Positions 1-9,099 of a stretch of DNA of 64,000 nt are shown here, piece by piece. Positions within the stretch are counted from its first letter, which is position 1. Each line of letters opens with the position of its first letter. Source of the DNA: Candidatus Chlorohelix allophototropha (GTDB lineage Bacteria > Chloroflexota > Chloroflexia > Chloroheliales > Chloroheliaceae); assembly GCF_030389965.1 (NCBI RefSeq), contig NZ_CP128400.1:1488001-1552000 (forward strand). Reading direction: 5' to 3'. Made by a program: the position numbers and the translations under genes. Below the pieces are notes generated by a model that was not told the origin of the DNA, did no database searches, and saw only the letters and a program-made list of their open reading frames with translations.

Positions 1-539
1 TCTAACCGTCTTAACAAACGACAGCCATCGAATTCACCATCACCCAAAAAGACTACTTGGCTACCAGACGGAACCAACGAGTGAACTTGCTTTAACAATC
101 TGATGTGCAAAGCTTGAGCTAAATGTCCCTTTTTAGCCTTAACCACCAACCAACCCAAAGGTAAAGCCCGCCCCTGATATACTACACTGATTACTAAGCC
201 CATTCCACCAGCACCAACCTGACTGCCATCTATCACCAGTACCAGTGGACAATGACACAGGCTACTCAGCAATTGTTTGGCGAAAGGAGCATACACCACT
301 TTTTGGTTAAAGTTATCATTTTTGAGCAATCGGCGCATTCGGATGATGCGGCTTTCCCGTTTAGTTTTATCTGGCACTTTGGCGGCGATATTAGGCAACG
401 CACTATGCCGACTACCTACAATCCCACTGATCACCATCGCTAGAATTGTTAAATATTGTAATTCGCGCCCCTGCGCTTGTGGGTGGAGTTGCAACAATTG
501 CTGTTTTATGGCACGATGTCGGCGAAGGTTGTCACTCAT
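1..539 (-). CDS. DDE transposase, IS4-like, N-terminal part (cut by window edge)
   Basis: Reverse-strand reading from an ATG at 537-539 stays open to the window edge, giving about 179 residues. It starts MSDNLRRHRAIKQQLLQLH. Near residue 100 is VIDGSQVGAGGMGLVISVVY, followed by GRALPLGWLVVKAKKGH and then VVFLGDGEFDG. Two acidic residues in these contexts (ID-GS and GD-GEFDG) match the first two catalytic Asp of IS4-type DDE transposases. The final Glu and its YREK-type motif would lie beyond the edge. A modest purine-rich site (AGGATA) precedes the ATG. Whether the element is intact cannot be judged here. Recognised from motif pattern only; the exact IS family is uncertain. Confidence 0.75.
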   Translation of the reverse strand, partial: MSDNLRRHRAIKQQLLQLHPQAQGRELQYLTILAMVISGIVGSRHSALPNIAAKVPDKTKRESRIIRMRRLLKNDNFNQKVVYAPFAKQLLSSLCHCPLVLVIDGSQVGAGGMGLVISVVYQGRALPLGWLVVKAKKGHLAQALHIRLLKQVHSLVPSGSQVVFLGDGEFDGCRLLRRL

Positions 540-716
540 TTTGGTATCCTTTTGCTTTCTACTTTGGTCGGTAAGAAAACTACAGTTTACCACTCTGCCT
601 CAACCTTCTCCTCCTTTTCCTCTCCTTTATATCTGTACGGTAGCAAAATTTATTTTACAACAAAATCGAAAACATGAATTAATATAAGGTTTTAAAAATC
701 TATATCTAACAAAATA

Positions 717-734
717 ATAGCCCAAAAGGGCTAT
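717..734 (-). terminator. Rho-independent terminator-like hairpin
   Basis: ATAGCCC-AAAA-GGGCTAT forms a 7-bp stem with a 4-nt loop. On the minus strand it is followed by a U-rich run (ATTATTTTG). It lies 40 bases beyond the stop of the 74-residue gene at 774-998 and fits as its terminator. Confidence 0.65.
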
Positions 735-773
735 ATAAAATAGAAAGTCTAAAGCAATTAACCTTGTTTATTA

Positions 774-998
774 TTAAGCAACATCCAGCGTTTCGATATA
801 ATCATGGAAGTTTGCCAGTAGTTCTCGGCATCTGAGTGCGGCTTCGTATAAATCTTTAGTTTCTTGTACGGTTAAACCATCCGAACTAGCGCCCATATCC
901 GAGAGTAAAATTATTGTAGTTAATGGCTGATTTATATCATGGTAGTAATGTCTGATTTGTTTCAACATTTCGACATCTGGGTCTTTTTGCGAGTTCAT
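774..998 (-). CDS. Small stand-alone HisKA/DHp-like protein
   Basis: The product has 74 residues. Around His20 it reads YYHDINQPLTTIILLSDM, which closely resembles the H-box of histidine-kinase dimerisation domains (H-D/E-x-x-x-P-L). A second helix rich in Leu, Arg and Glu (ETKDLYEAALRCRELLANF) follows, as in a DHp hairpin. There is no ATPase domain, sensor or receiver attached, and no kinase fragment in adjacent frames. The ATG is preceded by AGGACAGGGATATC, a usable ribosome site, and a terminator hairpin follows. It sits between clpX and the edge transposase, all on the minus strand. It could be a phosphotransfer or dimerisation partner, or simply a remnant of a longer kinase. Function is inferred from the H-box only. 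Confidence 0.6.
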   Translation of the reverse strand: MNSQKDPDVEMLKQIRHYYHDINQPLTTIILLSDMGASSDGLTVQETKDLYEAALRCRELLANFHDYIETLDVA

Positions 999-1175
999 GA
1001 TATCCCTGTCCTGTATCTTTTCTACATTAACCTTCGTAAGCTATTATAACGCTACAACCTTACAACTTAGCTTACAGAACCTCTGCACTTTACATTTTGT
1101 TCATTTAGTATTTGTATTGGGCAAGCTGTCTATAGTTTTACAAGAGAGGGAAAGTATTAAATTTGAGAAAAAGAA

Positions 1176-1199
1176 AAGCCCTCACAGATTGGAGGGCTT
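1176..1199 (-). terminator. clpX terminator
   Basis: AAGCCCTC and GAGGGCTT form an 8-bp stem with an 8-nt loop. The minus-strand sequence then continues TTCTTTTTCTC. It lies about 30 bases past the clpX stop codon. Confidence 0.8.
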
Positions 1200-1229
1200 G
1201 TTATGATCAGGTTATGTAAAAAACTATAA

Positions 1230-2504
1230 TTAGGCGCTTTCTTCCAGAGGAGGTTCGATGGTTAGCTCAGTGCGATTCGCTCCTTGCAAAATCGGACGAG
1301 CTCGCCCCTCAATTACATCGGCATTTACGATACAGCGTCGTACATTTTCCATTGAAGGCACTTCGTACATTATGTCGGTAAGCGCTTCTTCTATGGTGGT
1401 ACGTAAGCCGCGCGCGCCGGTTTTTTGCGCCATAGCTTTTTCAGCGGTAACCTCTAGGGCATCATCGGTGAAAACCAATTCGACCTTATCTGCGCCCAGT
1501 AGTTTTTGATATTGCTTGATAATAGCGTTTTTAGGTTCACTGAGAATGCGGATGAGTGAACTTTTATCTAGTGAATCGAGCGTTACGATTACCGGAACAC
1601 GTCCGATAAATTCGGGAATCAGACCGAATTTAAGCAAATCATCTGGGGCAGGCTGTAGCTGCATTTTAGTAGTTTGCGCATCATCGGTGGTGGCACGTTT
1701 GAAGCCAATGCTGCTATGTCCAACACGTCTGCCGATAATCTCTTCCATGCCCTCGAAAGCGCCACCGCAAATGAACAGGATGTTAGTAGTATCGATCTGT
1801 ACAAAATCCTGATGTGGGTGCTTGCGCCCACCCTGTGGTGGTACGTTTGCCATCGTGCCTTCAAGGATTTTTAGCAGCGCTTGCTGCACACCTTCGCCTG
1901 AAACATCGCGCGTGATGGAGGGGTTGTCGCTCTTGCGGGCAATTTTATCAATTTCATCAATGTAGATGATACCTTTTTCAGCCCGCGCTATATCATGATC
2001 TGCCGCCTGTATAAGGCGCAACAGTATGTTTTCTACGTCCTCACCCACATAACCAGCTTCGGTAAGCGCGGTGGCATCGGCAATCGAGAATGGCACGTCA
2101 AGAATTTTGGCAAGGGTTTGTGCCAGTAGGGTTTTGCCAGTTCCGGTAGGTCCGATTAGCAGAATGTTGCTCTTCTGCAATTCTACTTCATCGGATTGGG
2201 CATTCATGCTAATACGTTTGTAGTGGTTATAAACCGCAACCGACAAAACTCGCTTTGCCCGATCCTGACCGACTACATACTGATTTAGCAGTTCAACCAT
2301 ACGCTTTGGAGCAGGTACACGACCAAGGTTAACATCTGCCTTGGGTCCGCTCATTTCCTCATCAATAATTTCCCGGCAAAGATCCACACATTCATCGCAA
2401 ATGTAAACAGCACCCGGTCCTGCGATCAGGCGTCTTACATCTTCTTGTCCTTTTCCGCAAAAAGAACAGCGATACTGTACTCTACCGCTTCTGGTATTTG
2501 CCAT
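1230..2504 (-). CDS. clpX: ATP-dependent Clp protease ATP-binding subunit ClpX
   Basis: The product has 424 residues, the usual ClpX length. It is the AAA+ unfoldase that recognises tagged proteins, including ssrA-tagged ones, and threads them into ClpP. The N-terminal zinc-binding domain has Cys13, Cys16, Cys36 and Cys39 (CSFC...CDEC). Walker A is GPTGTGKT at about 118-125, the pore loop GYVGED at about 149, and Walker B IIYIDEID at about 180. The sensor/ISRREIIGRR-type region and the C-terminal domain ending in a [19 protein letters not shown] block are present. No clpP or tig lies beside it; it is transcribed alone, with its own terminator. The ssrA gene at 37.6 kb in the same window is a functional partner by known biology. 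Confidence 0.97.
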   Translation of the reverse strand: MANTRSGRVQYRCSFCGKGQEDVRRLIAGPGAVYICDECVDLCREIIDEEMSGPKADVNLGRVPAPKRMVELLNQYVVGQDRAKRVLSVAVYNHYKRISMNAQSDEVELQKSNILLIGPTGTGKTLLAQTLAKILDVPFSIADATALTEAGYVGEDVENILLRLIQAADHDIARAEKGIIYIDEIDKIARKSDNPSITRDVSGEGVQQALLKILEGTMANVPPQGGRKHPHQDFVQIDTTNILFICGGAFEGMEEIIGRRVGHSSIGFKRATTDDAQTTKMQLQPAPDDLLKFGLIPEFIGRVPVIVTLDSLDKSSLIRILSEPKNAIIKQYQKLLGADKVELVFTDDALEVTAEKAMAQKTGARGLRTTIEEALTDIMYEVPSMENVRRCIVNADVIEGRARPILQGANRTELTIEPPLEESA

Positions 2505-2602
2505 TTGTATAGGACTCCCCTTGTACTTTATTGGTCTTAACTAGTGTCATTATAACATATATAACAATAGGTTCTGCAAATATTATGGCGTTTTACACTA
2601 AA

Positions 2603-2633
2603 AAAACCGATAAAACCAATTCTTACCGGTTTT
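2603..2633 (-). terminator. Terminator of the solute-binding protein operon
   Basis: On the minus strand, AAAACCG and CGGTTTT pair across a 17-nt loop and are followed by more T residues. The hairpin sits about 20 bases after the stop of the solute-binding lipoprotein. Confidence 0.65.
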
Positions 2634-2651
2634 GGAATAGTTGCTGTTAAA

Positions 2652-4097
2652 TTATTTTGTAGCGGAGAGAAGTTTGATTTTATCCAGCGCACTTTGCTGC
2701 ATTTGCTTGGCGGCATCTTCCGGTTTGAGTGTATCGGCTACTACTGCTTGCAGGTTGGGACGCACCGCATCCCATACGGCGCGCATTTCCTGCGCATTAG
2801 GTTGAGGTTTGGAGTTATCCAACGTTTCCAACCAATTGCTCCACAACGGGTCTTTTTTGACCGTATCGCTGTTTACTGCCGTTTTGGTAACTGCCATAAG
2901 GTGCGTAGTAGCCATCAAATCAGCTTGTTGTTGCGGCTGCGCCATATATTCCACGAAGAGTTTGGAAGCTTTCAAGCGGTCGCCGGTAGCTTTAGCCCCG
3001 AAGAAATAGGCTCGCCCATTGTTGTAGGAAGCGGGAAGTTTTCCGGTGGTATCATTTTTAGGTAAGGGCGCAACTCCTAGCTCAAGTTTAGAATCATCGA
3101 CCTGTGAAGCTTTTCCAGAAGTAGCCGGGCTGGAATAATCGGCAATAGCCCAATCACCTGTAATCATCATACCCAATCGTCCATCCCGGAAGGCATATTC
3201 TATCTGGTTCATGGTAGGCTCGAAGTTAGGATTTGCGAGCTTATCTTTATAAACTAGGTCATGGGTGAACTTGAGAGCGTTTACTACTGCGGGACTGTCC
3301 AAAGTGGGTTGGTTATTGCTAGCCATGAGGCTGCCGCCAAAACCAACGACCCATGCGTTAAACCAATAAGGCTCGTTGACGTCCACCGAAATGCCGACCA
3401 CGCGCTCTTTTTTAGGGTCAGAAGGGTTGTTAGCTTCATTAATTGCGCTGGCTTTTTTTACCATTTCATCAATGGTGGCTGGCGCTTTCTCTACCAACTT
3501 CTTATTATAGAGTAATACTACCGCGCCACCGTAGTTGAAAGGCACGCCCCATTGAGTACCATTACTCTTGCTACCTTCCAGAGCATTGGTTACAAAGCTA
3601 TCTAGTAGGCTTTTATCCAGCACCTTATCGGCAGGTTGCAATAATTTTAGGTTATTCAAATCGGTAACATAATCGGCAGGGGCAATGATAAGGTCGGGGG
3701 CTTTCCCCGCACCTGCCAAACTTTCAGCCTGATACAACAATTCATCTCCTGCCATAATCGACAAGGTTACTTTAACGCCGGGATACATTTTGCCAAAGCG
3801 TGTTATTTGCTCCCGTAAGAATTGTTCCGAACCTATGGGAACATCAGCCCAAATTACCAAATCGGTTTTAAGGGTAGCGTCAACCACCGAAACGGTTGGT
3901 GTAACCGCCACTGTGGTTGCTGTAGCTGCTGTAACAGCGCTGGTTGTGGCTGTAATAACAGGCGCAGAGGTATTGGTAATGGTCGTGGTAGTAGTGGGGG
4001 CAGGCGTGGGCGTATCGTTGCTGCATGCTGTCAGCACAAGAGCTAACAGCAGCCCGATAATTAGCAGCTTTATAGCTTTATAGTTTAAACCTTTCAT
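2652..4097 (-). CDS. ABC transporter extracellular solute-binding lipoprotein (family 1, sugar type)
   Basis: The product has 481 residues. A type II signal peptide ends in the lipobox LTAC at about residue 25, followed by a Thr/Ala-rich linker to about residue 70. The mature domain resembles family 1 (maltose/glycerol-3-phosphate type) binding proteins: DLVIWADVPIGSEQFLREQI, then FGKMYPGVKVTLS, and later MMITGDWAIADY and an AYFFGAK segment. It would bind an oligosaccharide or similar ligand outside the membrane. No permease or ATPase gene is nearby. Instead it is the third gene of a tight minus-strand operon, starting 15 bases after the DUF1501 gene, with a GGGAGCTGAAAGC ribosome site. The transporter it serves must be encoded elsewhere, or it acts as a surface-binding protein. 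The ligand is not predictable from sequence. Confidence 0.9.
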   Translation of the reverse strand: MKGLNYKAIKLLIIGLLLALVLTACSNDTPTPAPTTTTTITNTSAPVITATTSAVTAATATTVAVTPTVSVVDATLKTDLVIWADVPIGSEQFLREQITRFGKMYPGVKVTLSIMAGDELLYQAESLAGAGKAPDLIIAPADYVTDLNNLKLLQPADKVLDKSLLDSFVTNALEGSKSNGTQWGVPFNYGGAVVLLYNKKLVEKAPATIDEMVKKASAINEANNPSDPKKERVVGISVDVNEPYWFNAWVVGFGGSLMASNNQPTLDSPAVVNALKFTHDLVYKDKLANPNFEPTMNQIEYAFRDGRLGMMITGDWAIADYSSPATSGKASQVDDSKLELGVAPLPKNDTTGKLPASYNNGRAYFFGAKATGDRLKASKLFVEYMAQPQQQADLMATTHLMAVTKTAVNSDTVKKDPLWSNWLETLDNSKPQPNAQEMRAVWDAVRPNLQAVVADTLKPEDAAKQMQQSALDKIKLLSATK

Positions 4098-4112
4098 TGC
4101 TTTCAGCTCCCT

Positions 4113-5381
4113 CTACTTCAAAAAATCCAGCAGCGGGAAAGCGCCGCCCACGATATTGGCAGGGTCGGTATTTATCCACCGTTTTAAGATGGTGGAATAG
4201 ACCGAGCGGAAGTCAACGCTCGACTTCAAGTTACCATTGTCCAAATCGGACAGGTTAGGTTGCTGCCCGTACAAACCGCCCTTGATGATATTTTTGCCAC
4301 CCATCACAAACAACGGTTCGGCGCTACCATGATCGGTACCGCGACTGCCGTTCTCATTTACGCGCCTGCCAAACTCGCTGAAGGTCATAGTCAATACGCT
4401 ATCCGAGAGGCTGTGATCCTCTAAATCGCGGTAAAATGCTTCCAGACTATCGCTGAGAATGCCTAATAAGCGTTCGTGGGTGGTTGCCTGATTAAAATGG
4501 GTATCGAAACCACTTTCCATCGGTACAAAATAGATTCTAGCCCCGTAATCGCTATTTAGAAGGGTCGCTACCGTTTTCAGGCGATTGGCGAATTGATTAT
4601 TGGGATAGGTAATAGCGGGTTTGTAGTTATTGGCAATTTTCTCAAGCTGCTGGCTAGCATTTAGCGCATCTAACGCGGCAGTGCGAATATAATCTGCCGT
4701 CGCGTTACTGTTGGCGATGCTGTATATTTTTCGGGCTGCTGCTAACTGTGAATCCACATCCTTGGGAGTGGTAGGGTCGGCTTTGAAGTTGAAACGGTCG
4801 CTACCGTTGTAGCTCAAAACTACCGTTTTGGAAGTCCAGAAAGCCATCGTACCGCCCCCGCCTTGTCCGGCATCCCCGATTGCAATCCCGATTTTGTCAG
4901 CTTCTGCCTTTTTGCCTTGCTCATATAACGTTTCGATATAACGCCCCAGCCAACCATTGGTGATTGGCTTATCAGGTTGCGCCGATTGCCAGATTTCCAT
5001 TGAGCGAAAGTGCGAATAGTTGGGGTTGGGATAGCCCACTCCACGCACTAGCGCCATTTGCCCGTTATCCCACATGGTTTTGAAGCTTTTCATTGCAGGG
5101 TGCAATCCCAAATTTTCGTTCAACTTCAAAACTTCGTCCGGTTTGATTCCAAGAGTAGGGCGCAAGTTGTAATAAATATCGTCGCTGTAGGGTACAACAG
5201 TATTCAAACCATCGTTTCCACCACCCAATTGCACTACCACCAATGAGCGTGGCTTATCCGACAAGGCGCTGCTGCTATTCAGATTCACTTCATGCAAAGT
5301 TTTAGCCAGAAAGTTGGGAGCCATTGCCCCGGCAAGTGTCATCAATCCGCCTGATTTTACAAAATTTCTTCGGTTAATCAT
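4113..5381 (-). CDS. DUF1501 family secreted protein (Tat signal)
   Basis: The product has 422 residues. The N-terminus MINRRNFVKSGGLMTLAGAM has a twin-arginine motif and a hydrophobic stretch, so export by the Tat route is likely. The body has the DUF1501 signatures: VVVQLGGGNDGLNTVVPY near 50, LHPAMKSF and W-x-G-Q-MALVRGVGYPNPNYSHF near 95-125. Further on is a C-terminal FSEFGRRVNENGSRGTDHGSA segment with metal-ligand-like Asp/His residues. DUF1501 is grouped with the alkaline-phosphatase/sulfatase fold, but no member function is assured here. It lies 19 bases downstream of the DUF1800 gene and 15 bases upstream of the binding-protein gene. DUF1800-DUF1501 pairing is common in bacteria. A strong GGAGAGGTGG ribosome site supports the start. 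Confidence 0.92.
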   Translation of the reverse strand: MINRRNFVKSGGLMTLAGAMAPNFLAKTLHEVNLNSSSALSDKPRSLVVVQLGGGNDGLNTVVPYSDDIYYNLRPTLGIKPDEVLKLNENLGLHPAMKSFKTMWDNGQMALVRGVGYPNPNYSHFRSMEIWQSAQPDKPITNGWLGRYIETLYEQGKKAEADKIGIAIGDAGQGGGGTMAFWTSKTVVLSYNGSDRFNFKADPTTPKDVDSQLAAARKIYSIANSNATADYIRTAALDALNASQQLEKIANNYKPAITYPNNQFANRLKTVATLLNSDYGARIYFVPMESGFDTHFNQATTHERLLGILSDSLEAFYRDLEDHSLSDSVLTMTFSEFGRRVNENGSRGTDHGSAEPLFVMGGKNIIKGGLYGQQPNLSDLDNGNLKSSVDFRSVYSTILKRWINTDPANIVGGAFPLLDFLK

Positions 5382-5400
5382 TTACGTACCACCTCTCCAG

Positions 5401-6756
5401 TTACTTCAGCATATAGTCGGGTGACGACAGGATGAGATGCACCGAACCCCGTAATTTAGTATCTACTGCTCTAGATTTGGGGTTGCCGTTTCCCGCTTTC
5501 AGGTCTGCAATGTTTAACGCGCCGTTATCGGTGGTATAATCCAGCAGGGCGCTTTTTAGAGTGGGCTGGAATTGCCCATCCAGCAAAGTATTGAGATAGT
5601 AATCAATTACTTTCTCGCCGGAGTCGAGGTTTTTATCTTGCATCGTGCCGTACAGGTCGAAATTGAACTGATTGCCGCGTGCTGTAACTAATCCGTTAGC
5701 AGCGTTGATACGCTCGAAAAAATAGGTGCTGCTAATCCAGGCTAATTGTCCGTCCCAACCTTTTACAGAAGGGGGTGCGAACAGGGTTTGACCCATCGCT
5801 GCGGCTGCCCGCGCTGCTTGTGCTTCAATACCGGTCGTACCAATCTGGCGAAAAGTACCGACAATATATTCGGTGGGATTTTTTACCAGCGCCCGATAAG
5901 CTTTTTCAGCCAGAAACTCAGGGGCATTGAAGATGGCGCGCATCAGTTCTTTAATATCATATTTGCTGTTGTAAAAGACTTCACTTAAGCGGGTTACGAG
6001 TGCGGGTTCAGGATTGGGATAAGCGAAGTAGCTCCAGAGCTTGCCCGCAATATGCTGCGCGGTTTCTTTTCTATCCAGAATGATGTCAATAATGTCATCA
6101 CCGTTGAAGTTACCGCTTTTGCCCATAAAAGTTTTATTAATATCATCATGTTGTTTGGGATCGTAAAAATAGCTGCGCCCCCGATAGCCCCAACCGGTAA
6201 AGGCGCGCGCTGCTTCGCGTACATCCTGCTCTGTATAGTTGCCAATGCCGATAGTGAAAAGTTCCATCAATTCGCGAGCATAATTTTCGTTTGGTTTGCC
6301 CTTGCGATTGGATTGTCCATCCAAATATTCAATCATAGCCGGGTCGCGCGATACTTTTTTAACCAGTTCTCTAAAATTGCCAAGCGCATTATCTCGGTAT
6401 AGCTGATTTTGGGTGAGGAGCGAAACGGGACGGTTTACTTTCGAATAGGAAGTAGTGAAATGCCCATGCCAAAACAAAGTCATTTTTTCTTGTAATGGCT
6501 GTCGCGTGCGTAACATCGTAAGCAACCACCAGTAGCCCAAATCCTGAAGGGTTGCCGAATAATCGGCATCTTGCAATTTACGCTCAAGGTTAAAAGCAAG
6601 GTTTCCATCATATTTAAATGTTAGTAGCTTTTCAACCGCATCTTTGTAATTCAGCGCGGCATAAGCCTCTATTTCGACAGGAGTTCCGCCGAAACCTGCT
6701 CGTCTCAGCAAATGTGCCGCGCGTACCTGTGGGTTATCTAAAGGGTTACTGCTCAT
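5401..6756 (-). CDS. DUF1800 family protein
   Basis: I place the start at the ATG of MSSNPLDNPQVRAAHLLRRAG because GAGGGTG lies just upstream; an upstream ATG 14 codons earlier has no such site. That gives about 451 residues. Family hallmarks are RAAHLLRRAGFGGTP near the N-terminus and MLRTRQPLQEKMTLFWHGHF. They continue with DPAMIEYLDGQSNRKGKPNENYARELMELFTIG and FTGWGYRGR, and later PPSVKGWDGQLAWISS. No signal peptide is apparent, unlike the DUF1501 partner. The family is usually found beside DUF1501 proteins; its biochemical role is unknown. It is the first gene of the operon. About 350 bases without a gene precede it. Confidence 0.9.
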   Translation of the reverse strand: MSSNPLDNPQVRAAHLLRRAGFGGTPVEIEAYAALNYKDAVEKLLTFKYDGNLAFNLERKLQDADYSATLQDLGYWWLLTMLRTRQPLQEKMTLFWHGHFTTSYSKVNRPVSLLTQNQLYRDNALGNFRELVKKVSRDPAMIEYLDGQSNRKGKPNENYARELMELFTIGIGNYTEQDVREAARAFTGWGYRGRSYFYDPKQHDDINKTFMGKSGNFNGDDIIDIILDRKETAQHIAGKLWSYFAYPNPEPALVTRLSEVFYNSKYDIKELMRAIFNAPEFLAEKAYRALVKNPTEYIVGTFRQIGTTGIEAQAARAAAAMGQTLFAPPSVKGWDGQLAWISSTYFFERINAANGLVTARGNQFNFDLYGTMQDKNLDSGEKVIDYYLNTLLDGQFQPTLKSALLDYTTDNGALNIADLKAGNGNPKSRAVDTKLRGSVHLILSSPDYMLK

Positions 6757-7105
6757 ATAAAACACCCTCACAAATACGCTCATCCTCAAGTTTAGCATGG
6801 TAAGCTCAATGTAGCTCTCAGGTATAAGAATTAGGAAAGTATTTAAACATTTCCTCGTTATTACTTTAGCTGTAATGCATTAGGGTGATGTAATGGGGAG
6901 GTAAAATCCATGTAAAACATGGGGACAGACCGGAAAAGTTGGCAAATAAAAAAGAGTGCATTCTAAGAGCCTCCTTTCCGACTTTGCACCCACCCTGCTC
7001 AGGCAATTTGAAATGAGACTAAAATAAAGACAAGGAGCATATGCCCCTTGCCTGAAATGAAAACCTATAGGCTTTCTTTGTTAGTGCAAAACCAAGCTCA
7101 GGTGG
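6757..7105. other. Intergenic region, DUF1800 promoter side
   Basis: These 349 bases have no convincing gene. They should hold the promoter of the DUF1800 operon and the end of the acyl-CoA dehydrogenase transcript. A small CCATG-TAAAA-CATGG hairpin lies at about 6909-6923. A better terminator hairpin at 7031-7050 is listed separately. Confidence 0.5.
7031..7050 (-). terminator. Terminator of the acyl-CoA operon
   Basis: On the minus strand CAAGGGGCAT pairs with ATGCTCCTTG (one G-U pair), followed by TCTTTATTTT. It is placed 56 bases after the acyl-CoA dehydrogenase stop. Confidence 0.7.
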
Positions 7106-8272
7106 TTAATCGCGTCCGATTAGCTCTTTAGCGATAACGGTGCGTTGAATCTGGTTAGTACCTTCGTAGATTTGCTTGATTTTGGCATCGCGCATCAACT
7201 TTTCAACCGGATAATCGCGAATATAGCCGTAGCCACCGAAAATTTGTACTGCATCGGTGGTAACTTTCACCGCTACATCACTTGCCATAATTTTCGCCAT
7301 GCTGGCAATCTGGTTTAGAGGCGCGCCGCTATCGGCTACTCTGGCTGCTTGCCATGTCAAAGCGCGGGCAGCAGCAATCTGGGTTGCCATATCTGCCAGC
7401 ATAAAAGCTATAGCTTGGTGTTTGGCAATCGGCTGCCCAAAGGTTTTTCGCTCTTTGGAATAAGCCAGCGCATAATCAAACGCCGCTTGTGCCACTCCCA
7501 AAGCGGTTGCCGCCATAGTCACGCGAGCTTCTTCTAGAGCACGCATCGCTCCCAAAAAGCCTTTACCCTCTTCGGAGAAGCGGTTCTCTATTGGGACGCG
7601 CACATCCTCGAAGATTACATCCCCGGTGTGGGCGCAACGAGTTCCCAACTTCTTCTCTTTTTTGCCTGCGCTCAAACCGGGAGTTCCGGCAGGTATAATA
7701 AAGGCGCTAATACCCTTGTGACGTAGGCTGCGGTCGTGCGTGGCGAACACGAAATAAACTTCGGCTATACCGCCGTTAGTGATAAAACATTTGCGCCCGT
7801 TAATAACGTACTCGTCCCCATCGCGGCGCATACTGGTACGCATATTTGCTACATCGCTGCCTGCTTCTGGTTCGGTAAGGCAATAGGCGGCAAGGTTGGC
7901 TTTATCACTGTTGCTGATAATCGAAATCCACTTTTTAAGCTGTTCCGGGCTGCCCATTTTCATCATTGGCGTACCCGCAAGGTGCGTGGCTCCAATGATA
8001 TCGGCTACTCCGGCGCATCCCCACGCCAACTCTTCTAGAATAACGCACTTGGTTAAGATACTGGTCAAGCCAAGCCCACCGTACTCCTCTGGATAAGGAT
8101 ACCCGAAAAAGCCCGCTTTAGCCGCCTTGTTTATCAAGTCCCAAGGTACTTTCTCGGTTTCATCGTACTCGGCAGCTACTGGGCGAATTTCTTTTTCGGC
8201 GAACTCACGCGCCCACGCCTTGATTTCGATTTGATCTTTGCTTAAATCTAAATCCACATCCACATCAGACAT
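7106..8272 (-). CDS. Acyl-CoA dehydrogenase (short-chain/butyryl-CoA type)
   Basis: The product has 388 residues, the normal length for the FAD-dependent acyl-CoA dehydrogenase family. It oxidises an acyl-CoA to the trans-2-enoyl-CoA. Signatures are AAYCLTEPEAGSDVANMRT near 130-150, FITNGGIAEVYFVFA near 165, the RKTFGQPIAKHQAIAFMLADM block near 275, and YGYIRDYPVEKLMRDAKIKQIYEGTNQIQR at the end. The Glu of YEGT is the position of the catalytic base in the short/medium-chain group. It is the last gene of an operon, 11 bases after enoyl-CoA hydratase, so butyryl-CoA/crotonyl-CoA interconversion is likely. Chain length and direction (oxidation or, with electron-transfer flavoprotein, reduction) cannot be read from sequence. 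Confidence 0.94.
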   Translation of the reverse strand: MSDVDVDLDLSKDQIEIKAWAREFAEKEIRPVAAEYDETEKVPWDLINKAAKAGFFGYPYPEEYGGLGLTSILTKCVILEELAWGCAGVADIIGATHLAGTPMMKMGSPEQLKKWISIISNSDKANLAAYCLTEPEAGSDVANMRTSMRRDGDEYVINGRKCFITNGGIAEVYFVFATHDRSLRHKGISAFIIPAGTPGLSAGKKEKKLGTRCAHTGDVIFEDVRVPIENRFSEEGKGFLGAMRALEEARVTMAATALGVAQAAFDYALAYSKERKTFGQPIAKHQAIAFMLADMATQIAAARALTWQAARVADSGAPLNQIASMAKIMASDVAVKVTTDAVQIFGGYGYIRDYPVEKLMRDAKIKQIYEGTNQIQRTVIAKELIGRD

Positions 8273-8283
8273 TTTGTTAGCTC

Positions 8284-9060
8284 CTATTTACCCTTATAAT
8301 CAGGCTTGCGCTTTTCTACGAAAGCTTTCGCGCCTTCTTTCTGATCTTCGGTAGCGAACAGGTTGGCAAAAGCCAGTCTTTCAATTAGAATCGCCGTATC
8401 AATTGGCATATCTGCGCCTTGATTAATGGCGGCTTTTGCCAACATTACCCCAATCGGCGGCTTGCTGGACAATTTCTTAGCCCAAGTTATAGCTTCTTCT
8501 CGCAATTGATCCACCGGGACAATCTTGTTTACCAGCCCGATGCGGTAGGCTTCCTGCGCATCAATTTGCTCACCGAGCAACACCAGTTCTTTGGCTTTGG
8601 TCATTCCCACCAAGCGAGTGAGCCGTTGCGTACCACCAGCGCCGGGAATAACGCCGATATTTATTTCGGGTTGCCCGAACTTTGCATTTTCAGCGGCAAT
8701 CCGAAAATCACAACTCATTGCCAGTTCGCAACCACCGCCAAGCGCAAAGCCCGAAATTGCCGCGATGGTAGGTTGTGGCATGTTAGCAGTATAATCCCAC
8801 ATATTGCCTGCGCCAAAGGTTCTGAACATATCCACATTGGTAGCTTCGACAAAGCCGCTTATGTCGGCTCCGGCGGCGAATGCTTTTGGTCCACCGATGA
8901 TAATAATCGCCCGAATTTCAGGGTCATTGCGCACCGAAGAAAGCGCGTCCACTATCTCATCGCGCAAAGTGGCATTTATAGCGTTCAATTTGTCAGGGCG
9001 ATTGAGAGTGATTATAAAAACGTGTTCGTCACGCTCGGTCAGAATTGTCTCGTAAGACAT
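8284..9060 (-). CDS. Enoyl-CoA hydratase / crotonase
   Basis: I start at MSYETILTERDEHV because AAGGAGGAGAAC directly precedes this ATG; an ATG 7 codons upstream lacks a site. The product has about 258 residues, normal for the crotonase family. It hydrates crotonyl-CoA-type trans-2-enoyl-CoA to 3-hydroxyacyl-CoA. The oxyanion-hole and active-site blocks are AFAAGADISGF near 65 and ALGGGCELAMSCDFRIAAENAKFGQPEINIGVIPGAGG near 100-140. Both catalytic Glu (in GGCELA and GQPEIN) are present. It sits between the hydroxybutyryl-CoA dehydrogenase (39-base gap) and the acyl-CoA dehydrogenase (11-base gap), giving three consecutive steps of beta-oxidation. Confidence 0.94.
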   Translation of the reverse strand: MSYETILTERDEHVFIITLNRPDKLNAINATLRDEIVDALSSVRNDPEIRAIIIIGGPKAFAAGADISGFVEATNVDMFRTFGAGNMWDYTANMPQPTIAAISGFALGGGCELAMSCDFRIAAENAKFGQPEINIGVIPGAGGTQRLTRLVGMTKAKELVLLGEQIDAQEAYRIGLVNKIVPVDQLREEAITWAKKLSSKPPIGVMLAKAAINQGADMPIDTAILIERLAFANLFATEDQKEGAKAFVEKRKPDYKGK

Positions 9061-9099
9061 GTTCTCCTCCTTCAAATCCATATTACCGGGTCAACCGCC

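Noticed and set aside
3790-4083. 97-residue plus-strand reading frame with Val/Ala-rich sequence
   Set aside because: It is the mirror of the Thr-rich linker of the minus-strand lipoprotein, whose frame has a signal peptide and family motifs.
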